Shown here: piece after piece, positions 20,404-28,622 of the stretch
Layout of the letters: the number at the start of each line of letters is the position of its first letter
How positions within the stretch are numbered: position 1 is the stretch's first letter
Assembly: GCA_946480825.1 (NCBI GenBank)
Contig: CAMLLG010000005.1
Coordinates: 1 to 64,000, forward strand
Source: an uncultured Lysobacteraceae bacterium
GTDB taxonomy: Bacteria > Pseudomonadota > Gammaproteobacteria > Xanthomonadales > Xanthomonadaceae
Reading direction: 5' to 3'
DNA length: 64,000 nucleotides
Notes under the pieces: model-generated
The model's input: the letters and a program-made list of their open reading frames with translations, nothing else
Databases searched by the model: none
What the model was told of the DNA's origin: nothing
Translations under genes and position numbers: made by a program

Positions 20404-20940
20404 GTGATCGCCACCGACACTCCCATGGATCCGCCCCGCACCCGCTTCGCCGCCCTGCTGGACGCGCACCGCGGCATCGTGTTCAAGGTGGCGAACACCT
20501 ACTGCCGGCACGCCGAGGACCGTCAGGATCTCGCGCAGGAGATCGCCGCGCAGCTGTGGCGCGCGTTTCCCGGCTACGACCCGGCGCGTCCGTTCTCCAC
20601 CTGGATGTATCGCATCGCGCTGAACGTGGCGATCTCGCATGTCCGCAGCGCCGGCGCACGCAAGGGCGATGTGCCGCTCGAAGATCACCACGATCACCAC
20701 GACGGACTCATGGTCGACGACGACAGCGGACACGAAAGCGATCAGCGCATCCGCGCGCTGTACGCGGTGATCGACCGTCAGGCGCCGCTCGATCGCGCGC
20801 TGTTGCTGCTGTGGCTGGAAGAACGCACGCAGCGCGAAATCGCCGAGGTGCTGGGCATCACCGAAAGCAACGTCTCGACCAAGCTCAACCGGCTCAAACA
20901 GCGTATCCGCGAACAACTCGCGGACAACGATCCTTCCTGA
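20404..20940 (+). CDS. ECF-type RNA polymerase sigma factor
   Basis: A 178-residue sigma70-family protein. Region 2 is seen in HRGIVFKVANTYCRHAEDRQDLAQEIAAQLWRAF (written here across the motif) with the PFSTWMYRIALNVA core, and region 4 in LLWLEERTQREIAEVLGITESNVSTKLNRLKQRI, a helix-turn-helix that reads the -35 element. A His/Asp-rich linker (about residues 95-112) joins them. The start is GTG; an ATG 21 bases later is an alternative. It is followed 25 bp later by a membrane protein likely to be its partner. Confidence 0.9.
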   Translation: MIATDTPMDPPRTRFAALLDAHRGIVFKVANTYCRHAEDRQDLAQEIAAQLWRAFPGYDPARPFSTWMYRIALNVAISHVRSAGARKGDVPLEDHHDHHDGLMVDDDSGHESDQRIRALYAVIDRQAPLDRALLLLWLEERTQREIAEVLGITESNVSTKLNRLKQRIREQLADNDPS

Positions 20941-20965
20941 CCTACCCCACGAGGCGACACTTGCG

Positions 20966-21655
20966 ATGGACACCACCATGGAACTCGACGAACTCAAACA
21001 AGCCTGGAAAACCCTCGACGCACGGCTGACGCTGCAGAATCGGCTCCAGCTCGAAGCGCTGCACGAACGCAAGGTAGGCAGGATCCGATCCAGCCTGCGC
21101 CCGCTGTTCTGGGGACAGGTCGTCCAGATCCTGTTCGGCGCCTGGATGATCCTGATCGGCGTCGACGTGTGGGCCTCGCATCGCGACACGCTGCACCTGC
21201 TGCTCGCCGGCCTCGTCGTGCACGCCTACGGGGTGGCGACCATCATCGCCGCGGGCGTCGTCTGCGGCGGCATCGCGCGGATCGATCACGCCGCGCCGGT
21301 GCTCGACCTGCAGCGCAGGCTGGCGGCGCTGCGCAAGGCCTACCTGCTCGGCGGCATGTGCGTGGGACTGCCGTGGTGGATGATGTGGGTGCCTTTCATC
21401 ATGACTCTCGCGATGTCGGCGACCGGCATCGATATCTACGCCGCCGCGCAGGCATCGTCGCCGCTGGCGCACTGGCTGAACATCGGTCTCGGCATCGGCG
21501 TCCTGGGCCTGTTCGGCACCTGGATCTTCCACCGCTGGTCGCGGCATCCGCGTCGCGCCGCACTGGGCCGAAAACTCGAAGACGGCGCCGCCGGCGGCAG
21601 TCTGCGCAAGGCGCAGGCGGAACTGGATGCGTTGAAGCGTTACGGCGAGGAATGA
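20966..21655 (+). CDS. four-helix membrane protein, probable partner of the ECF sigma factor
   Basis: A 229-residue protein with a charged N-terminal region (MELDELKQAWKTLDARL, also seen in putative sigma-linked membrane proteins), four hydrophobic segments between about residues 48 and 190, and a basic C-terminal tail. It has no zinc-binding anti-sigma motif. The 25-bp spacing after the sigma gene suggests an operon and a possible anti-sigma or sensing role, but that is inference. Family not otherwise recognised. Confidence 0.72.
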   Translation: MDTTMELDELKQAWKTLDARLTLQNRLQLEALHERKVGRIRSSLRPLFWGQVVQILFGAWMILIGVDVWASHRDTLHLLLAGLVVHAYGVATIIAAGVVCGGIARIDHAAPVLDLQRRLAALRKAYLLGGMCVGLPWWMMWVPFIMTLAMSATGIDIYAAAQASSPLAHWLNIGLGIGVLGLFGTWIFHRWSRHPRRAALGRKLEDGAAGGSLRKAQAELDALKRYGEE

Positions 21656-21667
21656 GCGCGGCGCGAT

Positions 21668-21700
21668 GCGAGGCAGCGGCCGGATCGGCCACTGCCTCGC
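21668..21700 (+). terminator. hairpin after the ECF sigma operon
   Basis: GCGAGGCAG and CTGCCTCGC form an outer stem, and GGCCG/CGGCC an inner one, 13 bp after the stop at 21655. A short CTT follows. It is intrinsic-terminator-like, without a full T-tract. Confidence 0.55.
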
Positions 21701-21864
21701 CTTGACAGCGAAAATCGCCGGTCGCATCCTCCGACCGGAACAGGGAATCGCCTCGGCGCGACGGATGCCGTTTGCCGCATCCGCTTCGCAGAAGCTTTCG
21801 CCGGCATCCCGGGCACGCAGCCCGGAGCGGCGTCGATATCAACCAGGGATCCGGAGACCGCATC

Positions 21865-23322
21865 ATGTTCGATCCGCTCGATCGCGACAGCGCCCTGAGC
21901 CGCTGCGCACGCATCACACCCGAATACGTCCGCGACCTGCTCGACGGCTACGTCGAGGCCGAACTCATCGACGACGACGAACGGCGGGCGCTGCTGCGGC
22001 AGATCCAACCCCTGCTCAACCTGATCTGCAGTCCGATCGTCGGCGAGCCCTTCTGGGAACTGTTCCAGCATCACTTCGGCTTCGCGGGCGCCACCCCGAA
22101 GATCGTGCCAATGAACGCCGCGAATCTCTGCCCGGAACCCACCGGGCTGATCAACGCGGCCAATCTGCTGCGCAGCGCCTACAACCGCAACGTGGCCCAG
22201 CAGGTCCGCACCGCCGGCGGCCTGCGCGTGCGGCAACTTGAATCGGTGCGCGCGCGTCTGGCGACATCGCTCGGGCTTTCGGATCCGCACGACCTGGCGC
22301 TGATCCGCAACAGTTCGGAAGGCAACAACGCGATCAGCGCCGGCTACCGCCACTGGACCCGGACCGACGATCCCGAGCGGCTCGACACCGTGATCGTCTG
22401 GGACGAGAACCATCCGACCAATCTCGAAGCGTGGCGACTGCGACGCGACGCGCATCGCGGCATCCGCCACGACGACGACGCGCCCAGGCCGGGCGATCCC
22501 TTCCGGCTGATCGTGGTCCATCTCGACCGCGACGACACCGCGGAAACGATCGCGCGGAAATTCATCGCGCACATCGATGCGCGGACCCGCTTCGTCACCT
22601 TCAGTGAAACCAGCAACGGCAGCGGCATGCGGATTCCGGACACGGCGATCGCGGCGATCTGGAATCACGTCGCCACCCGCGGATTCGACAAGTGCCACAT
22701 CCACATCGACGGCACGATGAGCTGGGGCGCGCGGCCGGTGAATCTCGGCAGGCCGCATTGCCACAGTTTCGTCTCCAGCGCGCACAAATGGTTCCTCGGT
22801 CCGAAGGAAACGGCCGTGTTCTACATGCGCAAGGACAAGGTGCGCGATTTCCTGCCCGGCATCTTCGCTTACGACTACCGGATCCAGATCGGCAACTGGA
22901 ATGCGATGCCGGACAACGCCCTGCGTTTCGAGATGCTGGGCCAGCGCGACGACGTCAATCTGATCACGCTGGACCTGACCCAGCTGATGTGGGATGCGCT
23001 GGCGCCGCGCAACCCCTACGACCGCGTGCGCCAGCTCGCGACGCGGATGAAGCGCAAACTGCTGGACAACGGCTGGCGGCTGAGGACGCCCGAAGAAGAC
23101 TGGAAAAGTTGGGGCATCGTGCGCGTGGAAGCGCCGAAAGATTCGATCGGCCCGTCGCTCTACGAGTGGATGTACGACCCCCAGCGGCGCCACCGGTTCG
23201 GTGGTTCCGGCGGTTCGGAAGTACTGGCGGAACAGACCTTCCGGCTGTGTCCGCACATCTACAACACCGAGCAGGACATCGACAACGCGGTCGAATCGAT
23301 GAACCTCTGGCGACGGCAGTAA
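21865..23322 (+). CDS. class V aminotransferase-fold PLP enzyme
   Basis: A 485-residue protein of the class V aminotransferase/isopenicillin-N-epimerase-like group. The PLP lysine lies in SSAHKWFLGPKETAV, with HIDGTMSWG supplying the cofactor-binding Asp, and a conserved SSEGNNAI phosphate-binding region. About 70 N-terminal residues (ELIDDDERRALLRQI...) precede the usual fold. The start at 21865 (MFDPLDRDS) has GGAG 8 bases upstream; the longer frame to 21772 is unlikely. The substrate is unknown: could be a desulphurase-, epimerase- or lyase-type reaction. It is monocistronic and convergent with the ABC permease gene. Confidence 0.82.
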   Translation: MFDPLDRDSALSRCARITPEYVRDLLDGYVEAELIDDDERRALLRQIQPLLNLICSPIVGEPFWELFQHHFGFAGATPKIVPMNAANLCPEPTGLINAANLLRSAYNRNVAQQVRTAGGLRVRQLESVRARLATSLGLSDPHDLALIRNSSEGNNAISAGYRHWTRTDDPERLDTVIVWDENHPTNLEAWRLRRDAHRGIRHDDDAPRPGDPFRLIVVHLDRDDTAETIARKFIAHIDARTRFVTFSETSNGSGMRIPDTAIAAIWNHVATRGFDKCHIHIDGTMSWGARPVNLGRPHCHSFVSSAHKWFLGPKETAVFYMRKDKVRDFLPGIFAYDYRIQIGNWNAMPDNALRFEMLGQRDDVNLITLDLTQLMWDALAPRNPYDRVRQLATRMKRKLLDNGWRLRTPEEDWKSWGIVRVEAPKDSIGPSLYEWMYDPQRRHRFGGSGGSEVLAEQTFRLCPHIYNTEQDIDNAVESMNLWRRQ

Positions 23323-23330
23323 GCGCCGAA

Positions 23331-23357
23331 CGCCTGCGCCCTTCACGGGCGCAGGCG
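23331..23357. terminator. bidirectional hairpin between convergent genes
   Basis: CGCCTGCGCCC and GGGCGCAGGCG form an 11-bp stem with a 5-base loop, exactly between the stops of the convergent aminotransferase (23322) and ABC permease (23368) genes. Confidence 0.65.
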
Positions 23358-23367
23358 CAGCGGGCGA

Positions 23368-25875
23368 TCAGGCATCCAATTCGCGCAACACCAGCGACGG
23401 CGGCACGTCCAGCACGCGTCGCGTCGCGAACAGGCCGGCGAGCAGCGCGGCGAGCATGCCGATGGCGGCACCGGTCGCGGCCATCGCCCAGTCGGGCTCC
23501 CAGGGCAGATCGAAGACCTGCACCGAGACGACGCCGGCGAGGATGCTCGCGGCGACCGCGGCCACCAGACCCGACAGCAGTCCGATCGCCGCGAATTCCG
23601 AGGCCTGCGCCATCCGCAGCTGGCGCCGGCTGCCGCCGAGCGCGCGCATCACGCCGCCTTCGCGAAGACGCTCGTCCTGGCTCGCGCTCACCGCGGCCAT
23701 CAGCACCAGCACGCCGGCCGCGAGCGAGAACCAGAACACCACCTGCACCACCATCGCCACCTGATCGCCGATGCTCTTGACCTGGGTGATGATCGCGTCG
23801 ACATCGATCACCGACAGGTTCGGGTGGCGCGACACCAGACCGGCGGTGAACTTCGTCGCTTCCGGCGGCACTTTCACCGCGGTGATGTAGCTCGCGGGGT
23901 AATTCTCGAGCGCGCCGGGCGAGGCCACCACGAAGAAGTTCGGCTTGAAGCTCTGCCAGTCCACCTTGCGCAGGCTGGTGATGGTCGCGTCGAAGCGCTG
24001 CCCGGCGATGTCGAACGCCACGCGGTCGCCGATCTTCCAGCCCAGCGACACCGCGAACTCCTCTTCGACCGAGAGTTCCGGCTTCGCCAGCCGCTTCGGC
24101 GGCCACAGTTTGCCGGCGACGATCTCGTTGTCGTCGCGCACGCTCTCGGCCGACGACAGATTGAATTCGCGCTCGGCGAGGCGGCGTGCGCGCCGATCGC
24201 CGTCCGCGTAATCCTTGCCGCTCACCGCCTTGCCGTTGTGCTCGATCAAACGGCCGCGGATCATCGGGTACAGCTCGGGCGCGGCCACGCCCTGCGACGC
24301 GATGTAGGCGCGCACGTCCGCCATCTGGTCGGGCTGCACATTGATGATGAAACGGTTCGGCGCGTCCGGCGACAGCGACAGCCGCCAGCGGTCGAGCAGA
24401 TCGGTGCGCACGAAGGTCAACAGCAGCAGCGCCATCAGCCCGAGGCCGAGCGCCGATACCTGCGCGATGCTGGTGCCGGCGCGGCGGCTCACGTTCGCAA
24501 GACCGTAGCGCAGGCTGCCGCGCAGGCGCGAACGCAGCCGGCGCACGAGCAGGATCAGCGCATAGGCGATCAGCGCCAGCGCCGCGAGCGTGAGCGCGAT
24601 GCCCGCGAGCATCGTCAGCCCGAGCGTGGCCGAGCCCGCCTGCCACCACAGCAGCGCGGCGAGGCCGCCGAAACCGGCGAGCGCGACCAGCCAGGCGCTG
24701 GGCTCGGTGGCGTCGAGATCGCGGCGCAGCACGCGCAGCGCCGGCACGCGGCGCAATGCCAGCACCGGCGGCGCGCCGAACGACAACAACACCACCAGTC
24801 CCACGGCCATGCCCTGCAGCGCGGGCCACACGCTGGCCGGAGGAATGTCGATCTTCAATTCGGACGACAGCCACGCGCCCACGCCCCACTGCAGCGCGAA
24901 CGCGACCGCGACGCCGATCAGGCTCGCCAGCACGCCGAGAATCAGCAGTTCGCCGATGTGGATCGCGGCCAGCGTTCTCTGGCTCGCGCCGAGGCAGCGC
25001 ATCACCGCCGCGCCGGAGAGATGGCGTTCGCTGTGCCGGCGCGCGGCCATCGCCACCGCCACCGCGGCCAGCACCACCGAGATCAGCGCGGCGAGACCGA
25101 GGAAACGGCCCGCGCCATCGAGCGCGGAGCGGATTTCCGGACGCGCATCGGTGATGGTTTCCAGGCGTTGGCCGCGGCCGAGCGCGGCGCGCGACGTTTT
25201 GGCGAAGGCCTCGACCGCGGGCGCATCGCCGGCGATGACGAGCTTGTAGGTCGCGCGGCTGCCGGGCTGGATCAAACCCGTGGCCGGCAGATCGCCGAGC
25301 GCGATGAAGACTTTCGGTGCGACGTTGAAATAATCGATCGCGCCGTCGGGCTCCTGCAGCACCAGCGCGGCCAGACGCAGTTGCGCGCTGCCGATGCCGA
25401 TCGTGTCGCCGGGCTTCGCGCCCAGCGCATCGGCGCCCGCGCGGCTGAGCCACAGCGAACCGGATGCGGGCGGGCCCTCGACGGTGCGCTCGCCTTCGGC
25501 ATCGGCGATGCGGAACTGCCCGCGCAGCGGAAAACCATCGCTCAACGCGCGCAGCTCACCGAGTTTCAACTGCGCGGTATCGCCTTGCCCGAGCCGGATC
25601 ATCGTCGGCAGTTCGACGGTCTCGGCACGCCTCAGACCCGTGGCCTGCGCGGCATCGCGGATCTTGCCGGCGATGGGCGCGTCGCCGCGCACCACCGCGT
25701 CGCCGCCGAGCAGACGATTGGCTTCGATCGCGAGCGCGCGGCCGGCGCGATCGGTGACGAACCCGACCGAGGTCACCGCGATCACCGCCAGCACCAGCGC
25801 GGCGACGAGAATGCGGATGTCGCCAGCGGCGAGGTCGCGCCGCAGCTGGCGCCAGGCGAGTGAGAAGAGTTTCAT
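23368..25875 (-). CDS. FtsX-like ABC transporter permease (YbbP type)
   Basis: An 835-residue membrane protein with FtsX-like folds: N-terminal helix after MKLFSLAWRQLRRDLAAGDIRIL, a large periplasmic domain, about four helices in the middle (residues 250-500), a second periplasmic region and three C-terminal helices. It matches YbbP, the partner of YbbA-like ATPases. The start at 25875 has GAGG 5 bases upstream; the frame is open to 26244 but that part crosses the repeat at 25945-26114. Its ATPase gene is 268 bp upstream. Substrate unknown, possibly lipoprotein- or membrane-related. Confidence 0.88.
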   Translation of the reverse strand: MKLFSLAWRQLRRDLAAGDIRILVAALVLAVIAVTSVGFVTDRAGRALAIEANRLLGGDAVVRGDAPIAGKIRDAAQATGLRRAETVELPTMIRLGQGDTAQLKLGELRALSDGFPLRGQFRIADAEGERTVEGPPASGSLWLSRAGADALGAKPGDTIGIGSAQLRLAALVLQEPDGAIDYFNVAPKVFIALGDLPATGLIQPGSRATYKLVIAGDAPAVEAFAKTSRAALGRGQRLETITDARPEIRSALDGAGRFLGLAALISVVLAAVAVAMAARRHSERHLSGAAVMRCLGASQRTLAAIHIGELLILGVLASLIGVAVAFALQWGVGAWLSSELKIDIPPASVWPALQGMAVGLVVLLSFGAPPVLALRRVPALRVLRRDLDATEPSAWLVALAGFGGLAALLWWQAGSATLGLTMLAGIALTLAALALIAYALILLVRRLRSRLRGSLRYGLANVSRRAGTSIAQVSALGLGLMALLLLTFVRTDLLDRWRLSLSPDAPNRFIINVQPDQMADVRAYIASQGVAAPELYPMIRGRLIEHNGKAVSGKDYADGDRRARRLAEREFNLSSAESVRDDNEIVAGKLWPPKRLAKPELSVEEEFAVSLGWKIGDRVAFDIAGQRFDATITSLRKVDWQSFKPNFFVVASPGALENYPASYITAVKVPPEATKFTAGLVSRHPNLSVIDVDAIITQVKSIGDQVAMVVQVVFWFSLAAGVLVLMAAVSASQDERLREGGVMRALGGSRRQLRMAQASEFAAIGLLSGLVAAVAASILAGVVSVQVFDLPWEPDWAMAATGAAIGMLAALLAGLFATRRVLDVPPSLVLRELDA

Positions 25876-25944
25876 GACGACCTCGGGTGCGACTGCTTTC
25901 GAGCGACATCGCCATGCAGACGGGCATCCGTGCCATGCAAAGCG

Positions 25945-26114
25945 GCAACGCAGAGCAAATCCCCCCTGCCCCCCTTTTTCAAAGGGGGGAAAGCAGCGCC
26001 CGCATTCCTCGAAGCGCCCCTGTTTCTCGGAAAGAACCTGGCGCTGTGCCCCCTTCGAAAAAGGGGGTCGGCGTCCGCGAAGCGGGCGACGGGGGGATTT
26101 GCTTTTTGCGTTGC
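25945..26114. repeat. 170-bp palindromic repeat element with C-tract/G-tract arms
   Basis: The ends GCAACGCAGAGCAAATCCCCCC (25945-25966, given in two parts: GCAACGCA and GCAAATCCCCCC) recur inverted at 26091-26114 as GGGGGGATTTGC...TGCGTTGC. Inside, CCCCCTTTTTCAAAGGGGGG-type hairpins occur near both ends. It separates the ABC ATPase and permease genes of one operon. It carries no ORF, so it looks like a non-autonomous (MITE-like) element. Confidence 0.75.
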
Positions 26115-26143
26115 CGGGTACGCGTCGACGCGCATGGCCATAC

Positions 26144-26881
26144 TCATGCCGACACCAGCCGGCCGCCGTCGAGCCGCAGCGCGCGGTCGCAGCGCACGGC
26201 CAGATGGTCGTCGTGGGTGACCAGCACCAGGGTGGTGCCGGCATCGGCGTTGAGGCCGAACAGCAGTTCGATGATCGCCTGCCCGGTGCGGGTATCGAGA
26301 TTGCCGGTGGGCTCGTCCGCGAACAGCAGCGCCGGCCGGGTCACGAACGCACGCGCCAGAGCCACGCGCTGTTGTTCGCCGCCGGAGAGCTGGCGCGGAT
26401 AGTGATCGAGGCGTTCGCTCAGGCCGACCTTGCCGAGAATCTCGCGCGCCGGGCCTTCGACATCGGCATCGCCGCGCAGCTCCAGCGGCAGCATCACGTT
26501 CTCCAGCGCGGTCAACGACGGCAACAACTGGAAGCTCTGGAACACGAAGCCGACCTTCTCGCCGCGCACCTTCGCGCGACCGTCCTCGTCCAGGGTCGAC
26601 AGCGGCGCGCCGTCGAGCAGCACCCGACCGTCACTGGGCGTGTCGAGCCCGGCCATCAACGCCAGCAGCGTGCTCTTGCCGGACCCGGACGCGCCGACCA
26701 CCGCGATCCGCTCGCCGCGGGCGATGCCGAAATCGATGCCCTCGAGAATGGTCAGCTCGCCGGTCGGCAGGCGCACGCGCTTGCCCAGACCTTCGACGGT
26801 GAGCGCCAGCGGCGCGGCGGCGGGGGACGCGGTCTCGGCGGACTCGCCGGGCGCGGAAGATTCAACCGGATGCAGGGTCAT
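26144..26881 (-). CDS. ABC transporter ATP-binding protein (YbbA/LolD type)
   Basis: A 245-residue ATPase with Walker A GASGSGKST, the Q-loop in FVFQSFQLLPSLTALENV, signature LSGGEQQRVALARA and Walker B ALLFADEPTGNLD. FVFQSFxLLP and DEPTGNLDTRTG are typical of the YbbA/LolD/MacB group. The start at 26881 (MTLHPVESS) was chosen over upstream in-frame codons. It precedes the YbbP-like permease gene, so the pair forms one exporter, now split by the 170-bp repeat. Confidence 0.9.
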   Translation of the reverse strand: MTLHPVESSAPGESAETASPAAAPLALTVEGLGKRVRLPTGELTILEGIDFGIARGERIAVVGASGSGKSTLLALMAGLDTPSDGRVLLDGAPLSTLDEDGRAKVRGEKVGFVFQSFQLLPSLTALENVMLPLELRGDADVEGPAREILGKVGLSERLDHYPRQLSGGEQQRVALARAFVTRPALLFADEPTGNLDTRTGQAIIELLFGLNADAGTTLVLVTHDDHLAVRCDRALRLDGGRLVSA

Positions 26882-27006
26882 GGGGGACGTCGGTGGGGGG
26901 ACGAAGAGTCGATATTGGGCGGGGCGGGGGGGAAAGCAAGGGTGTGCGGACCCCAACCGATGGCAGGGGTACGAGGCGGACGGGGGGAGGGATGCGGCTG
27001 TCGGGT

Positions 27007-27051
27007 TTGACAGGTGCTTCCAGCTTGACGGGTCAAAGTAGGACGTAGATT
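27007..27051 (+). promoter_or_regulatory. possible promoter of the AlbA_2-domain gene
   Basis: TTGACA at 27007 and TTGACG at 27025 are followed by TAGATT at 27046, 15 bp after the second box. The 5-bp inverted repeat TTGAC-GG-GTCAA (27025-27036) overlaps the region. Spacing is below optimal; this is a weak call. Confidence 0.3.
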
Positions 27052-27085
27052 GTGGCGTTGCCCGACAATGCCTTCACGCCATCAC

Positions 27086-28468
27086 ATGAATATCGATTCG
27101 TCACGCATTCAAGACTTAATCAATAGACCCGGAGAAAGTCTGACCGTTGAGCTGAAAAGATGGATAGACCCCAGCTCGCCAGAAGGGATATCGAAAATCG
27201 TACGCGCTGCTCTAGCCCTCAGAAATCACGGCGGCGGTTATTTGGTAATTGGTTTCGACGACAAAACCCTGCTCCCCGACAAACAAAACATACCGGCCGA
27301 TGTTCGTAGTTCTTTTCACACCGACAAAATTCAAGCAGTAGTATCTCGATTTTCATCCGAGCCATTTGAAGTTTTTGTGGAATTTCCGGAAAGAGAAGGA
27401 CAAGCGCATCCAGTTATAGTGGTCCCACCCGGGGTCAAGACTCCTGTTGCTTCAAAATCAGATCTATCTAAAGATGGAAAACCACTGATAGCTCAGAATG
27501 ATATATATGTCAGATCTCTTAGTTCAAATAACACACCAAGCACGACAAAAGCCAACTGGAAGGACTGGCCAAGAATTGTAGAAACATGCTTCGACAATCG
27601 CGAAGCTGACATAGGTCGATTCTTGCGCCGCCACTTGACGAGCACCAAATCCGATCTTATTCATGAACTATTGATTTCCGCCCACAGCAATACAGACGGC
27701 GAGAGCAGCGCTATCGATCACTTGAAAAACTACCTCAAGGAAGGTGAAGATCGATATAAGCATGTGATAAATGAAAGATCTATCGAGCTCCCAGAGCACG
27801 GGACATGGGAAGTTGCGATGTTAATTTTAGGAGAAATACCACAGCACTCTGCAAACACTAGATTTTTGAACTTGATCCATGCAAACAACCCAGAGTACAC
27901 AGGCTGGCCGATATGGCTTGATAGTCGTGGCTTCCATGACGAATCAATGAGGCCATACGTCGTTAATGGAGCATGGGAAACACTTATTGTAAGCGGACCC
28001 CACGTAGATTTTATGCAGATTGACCCACAAGGTCGTTTCTACCTGCGGCGCGCACTGCAAGATGACTTCTCTGGAAGAACCCCTCCGCTGAAACCACTCT
28101 CAGTGCTGGACTTCGGCTTACCTGTCATCAGAACGGCAGAAGCGATCGCTGTAGGCTTGGCGTTTGCCAAGGCCATGGGCGCATCAACTGATGACAACAT
28201 ACTTGCGTTTTCATTTCGTTGGACCCGACTAAGAGGTAGAGAATTGAGCTCATGGGCCCAGCCTGGAAGGTATGTTTCGCCAGGCCGACGAGCCTATCAA
28301 GATGACCTAACTACTTTTGTAAACGTCCCATTCGACGCCCCATTATCAACGCTCGGCGAATATGTAAATGAGGTTGTTCAACCGCTTTATGAGATCTTTG
28401 ACGGATTCTCTCTCAGTAAAGATATTGTTGAAGACTTGACGAGGAGACTAATAGAAAGGCGCCTCTGA
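27086..28468 (+). CDS. AlbA_2 (Schlafen-like) N-terminal domain protein, probably foreign
   Basis: A 460-residue protein. Residues 1-130 match the AlbA_2/Schlafen-type domain: ESLTVELKRWIDPSS, then IVRAALALRNHGGGYLVIGFDD, with the acidic and lysine residues of this nucleic-acid-binding fold. Residues 160-460 are not recognised; they have a conserved-looking WPIWLDSRGF and a helical C-terminus. Codon use and base composition are far more AT-rich than all neighbours, a strong sign of horizontal transfer. Start chosen at 27086 (MNIDSSRIQ); an ATG at 27068 is in frame. AlbA_2 proteins include regulators and defence-related proteins; the role here is open. Confidence 0.75.
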   Translation: MNIDSSRIQDLINRPGESLTVELKRWIDPSSPEGISKIVRAALALRNHGGGYLVIGFDDKTLLPDKQNIPADVRSSFHTDKIQAVVSRFSSEPFEVFVEFPEREGQAHPVIVVPPGVKTPVASKSDLSKDGKPLIAQNDIYVRSLSSNNTPSTTKANWKDWPRIVETCFDNREADIGRFLRRHLTSTKSDLIHELLISAHSNTDGESSAIDHLKNYLKEGEDRYKHVINERSIELPEHGTWEVAMLILGEIPQHSANTRFLNLIHANNPEYTGWPIWLDSRGFHDESMRPYVVNGAWETLIVSGPHVDFMQIDPQGRFYLRRALQDDFSGRTPPLKPLSVLDFGLPVIRTAEAIAVGLAFAKAMGASTDDNILAFSFRWTRLRGRELSSWAQPGRYVSPGRRAYQDDLTTFVNVPFDAPLSTLGEYVNEVVQPLYEIFDGFSLSKDIVEDLTRRLIERRL

Positions 28469-28569
28469 AACCTCGATTTTCTATATCAATGTTGCGAAGG
28501 AAATCCTTCAGGGTCGCATAGCGGAACCTGCGCAGTGGCTTACTCCATGAATGATCGATTCCGTTTAAT

Positions 28570-28596
28570 GGCGGAATCGCCTTCGGCGGTTCCGCC
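28570..28596. terminator. hairpin between the foreign gene and the amidohydrolase gene
   Basis: GGCGGAA and TTCCGCC form an outer stem, with CGCC/GGCG inside around TTC. It lies between the convergent stops at 28468 and 28623 and may end transcripts of either. It also marks the return to GC-rich sequence after the low-GC gene. Confidence 0.45.
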
Positions 28597-28622
28597 CAAC
28601 GCTCGTCACCCTGCGAGCCGCC

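Noticed and set aside
23824..25863. Long plus-strand ORF of 679 codons.
   Set aside because: Antisense to the YbbP-like permease; high-GC shadow with repetitive Arg/His/Gln composition.
27026..27040. The 15-mer TTGACGGGTCAAAGT occurs here and again at about 44981-44995, both next to low-GC genes, hinting at a shared insertion site.
   Set aside because: The second copy lies within the nuclease coding sequence (codons for the DFDPSTW stretch), away from the island edge, so it is unlikely to be an attachment site; probably chance or codon-driven.
28560..28610. Palindrome with GCCCAAC next to a single low-GC gene, reminiscent of an integron attC site.
   Set aside because: The core sites are in the wrong order for attC (GTT-type before, AAC-type after) and the left core does not fit GTTRRRY; no integrase is nearby.
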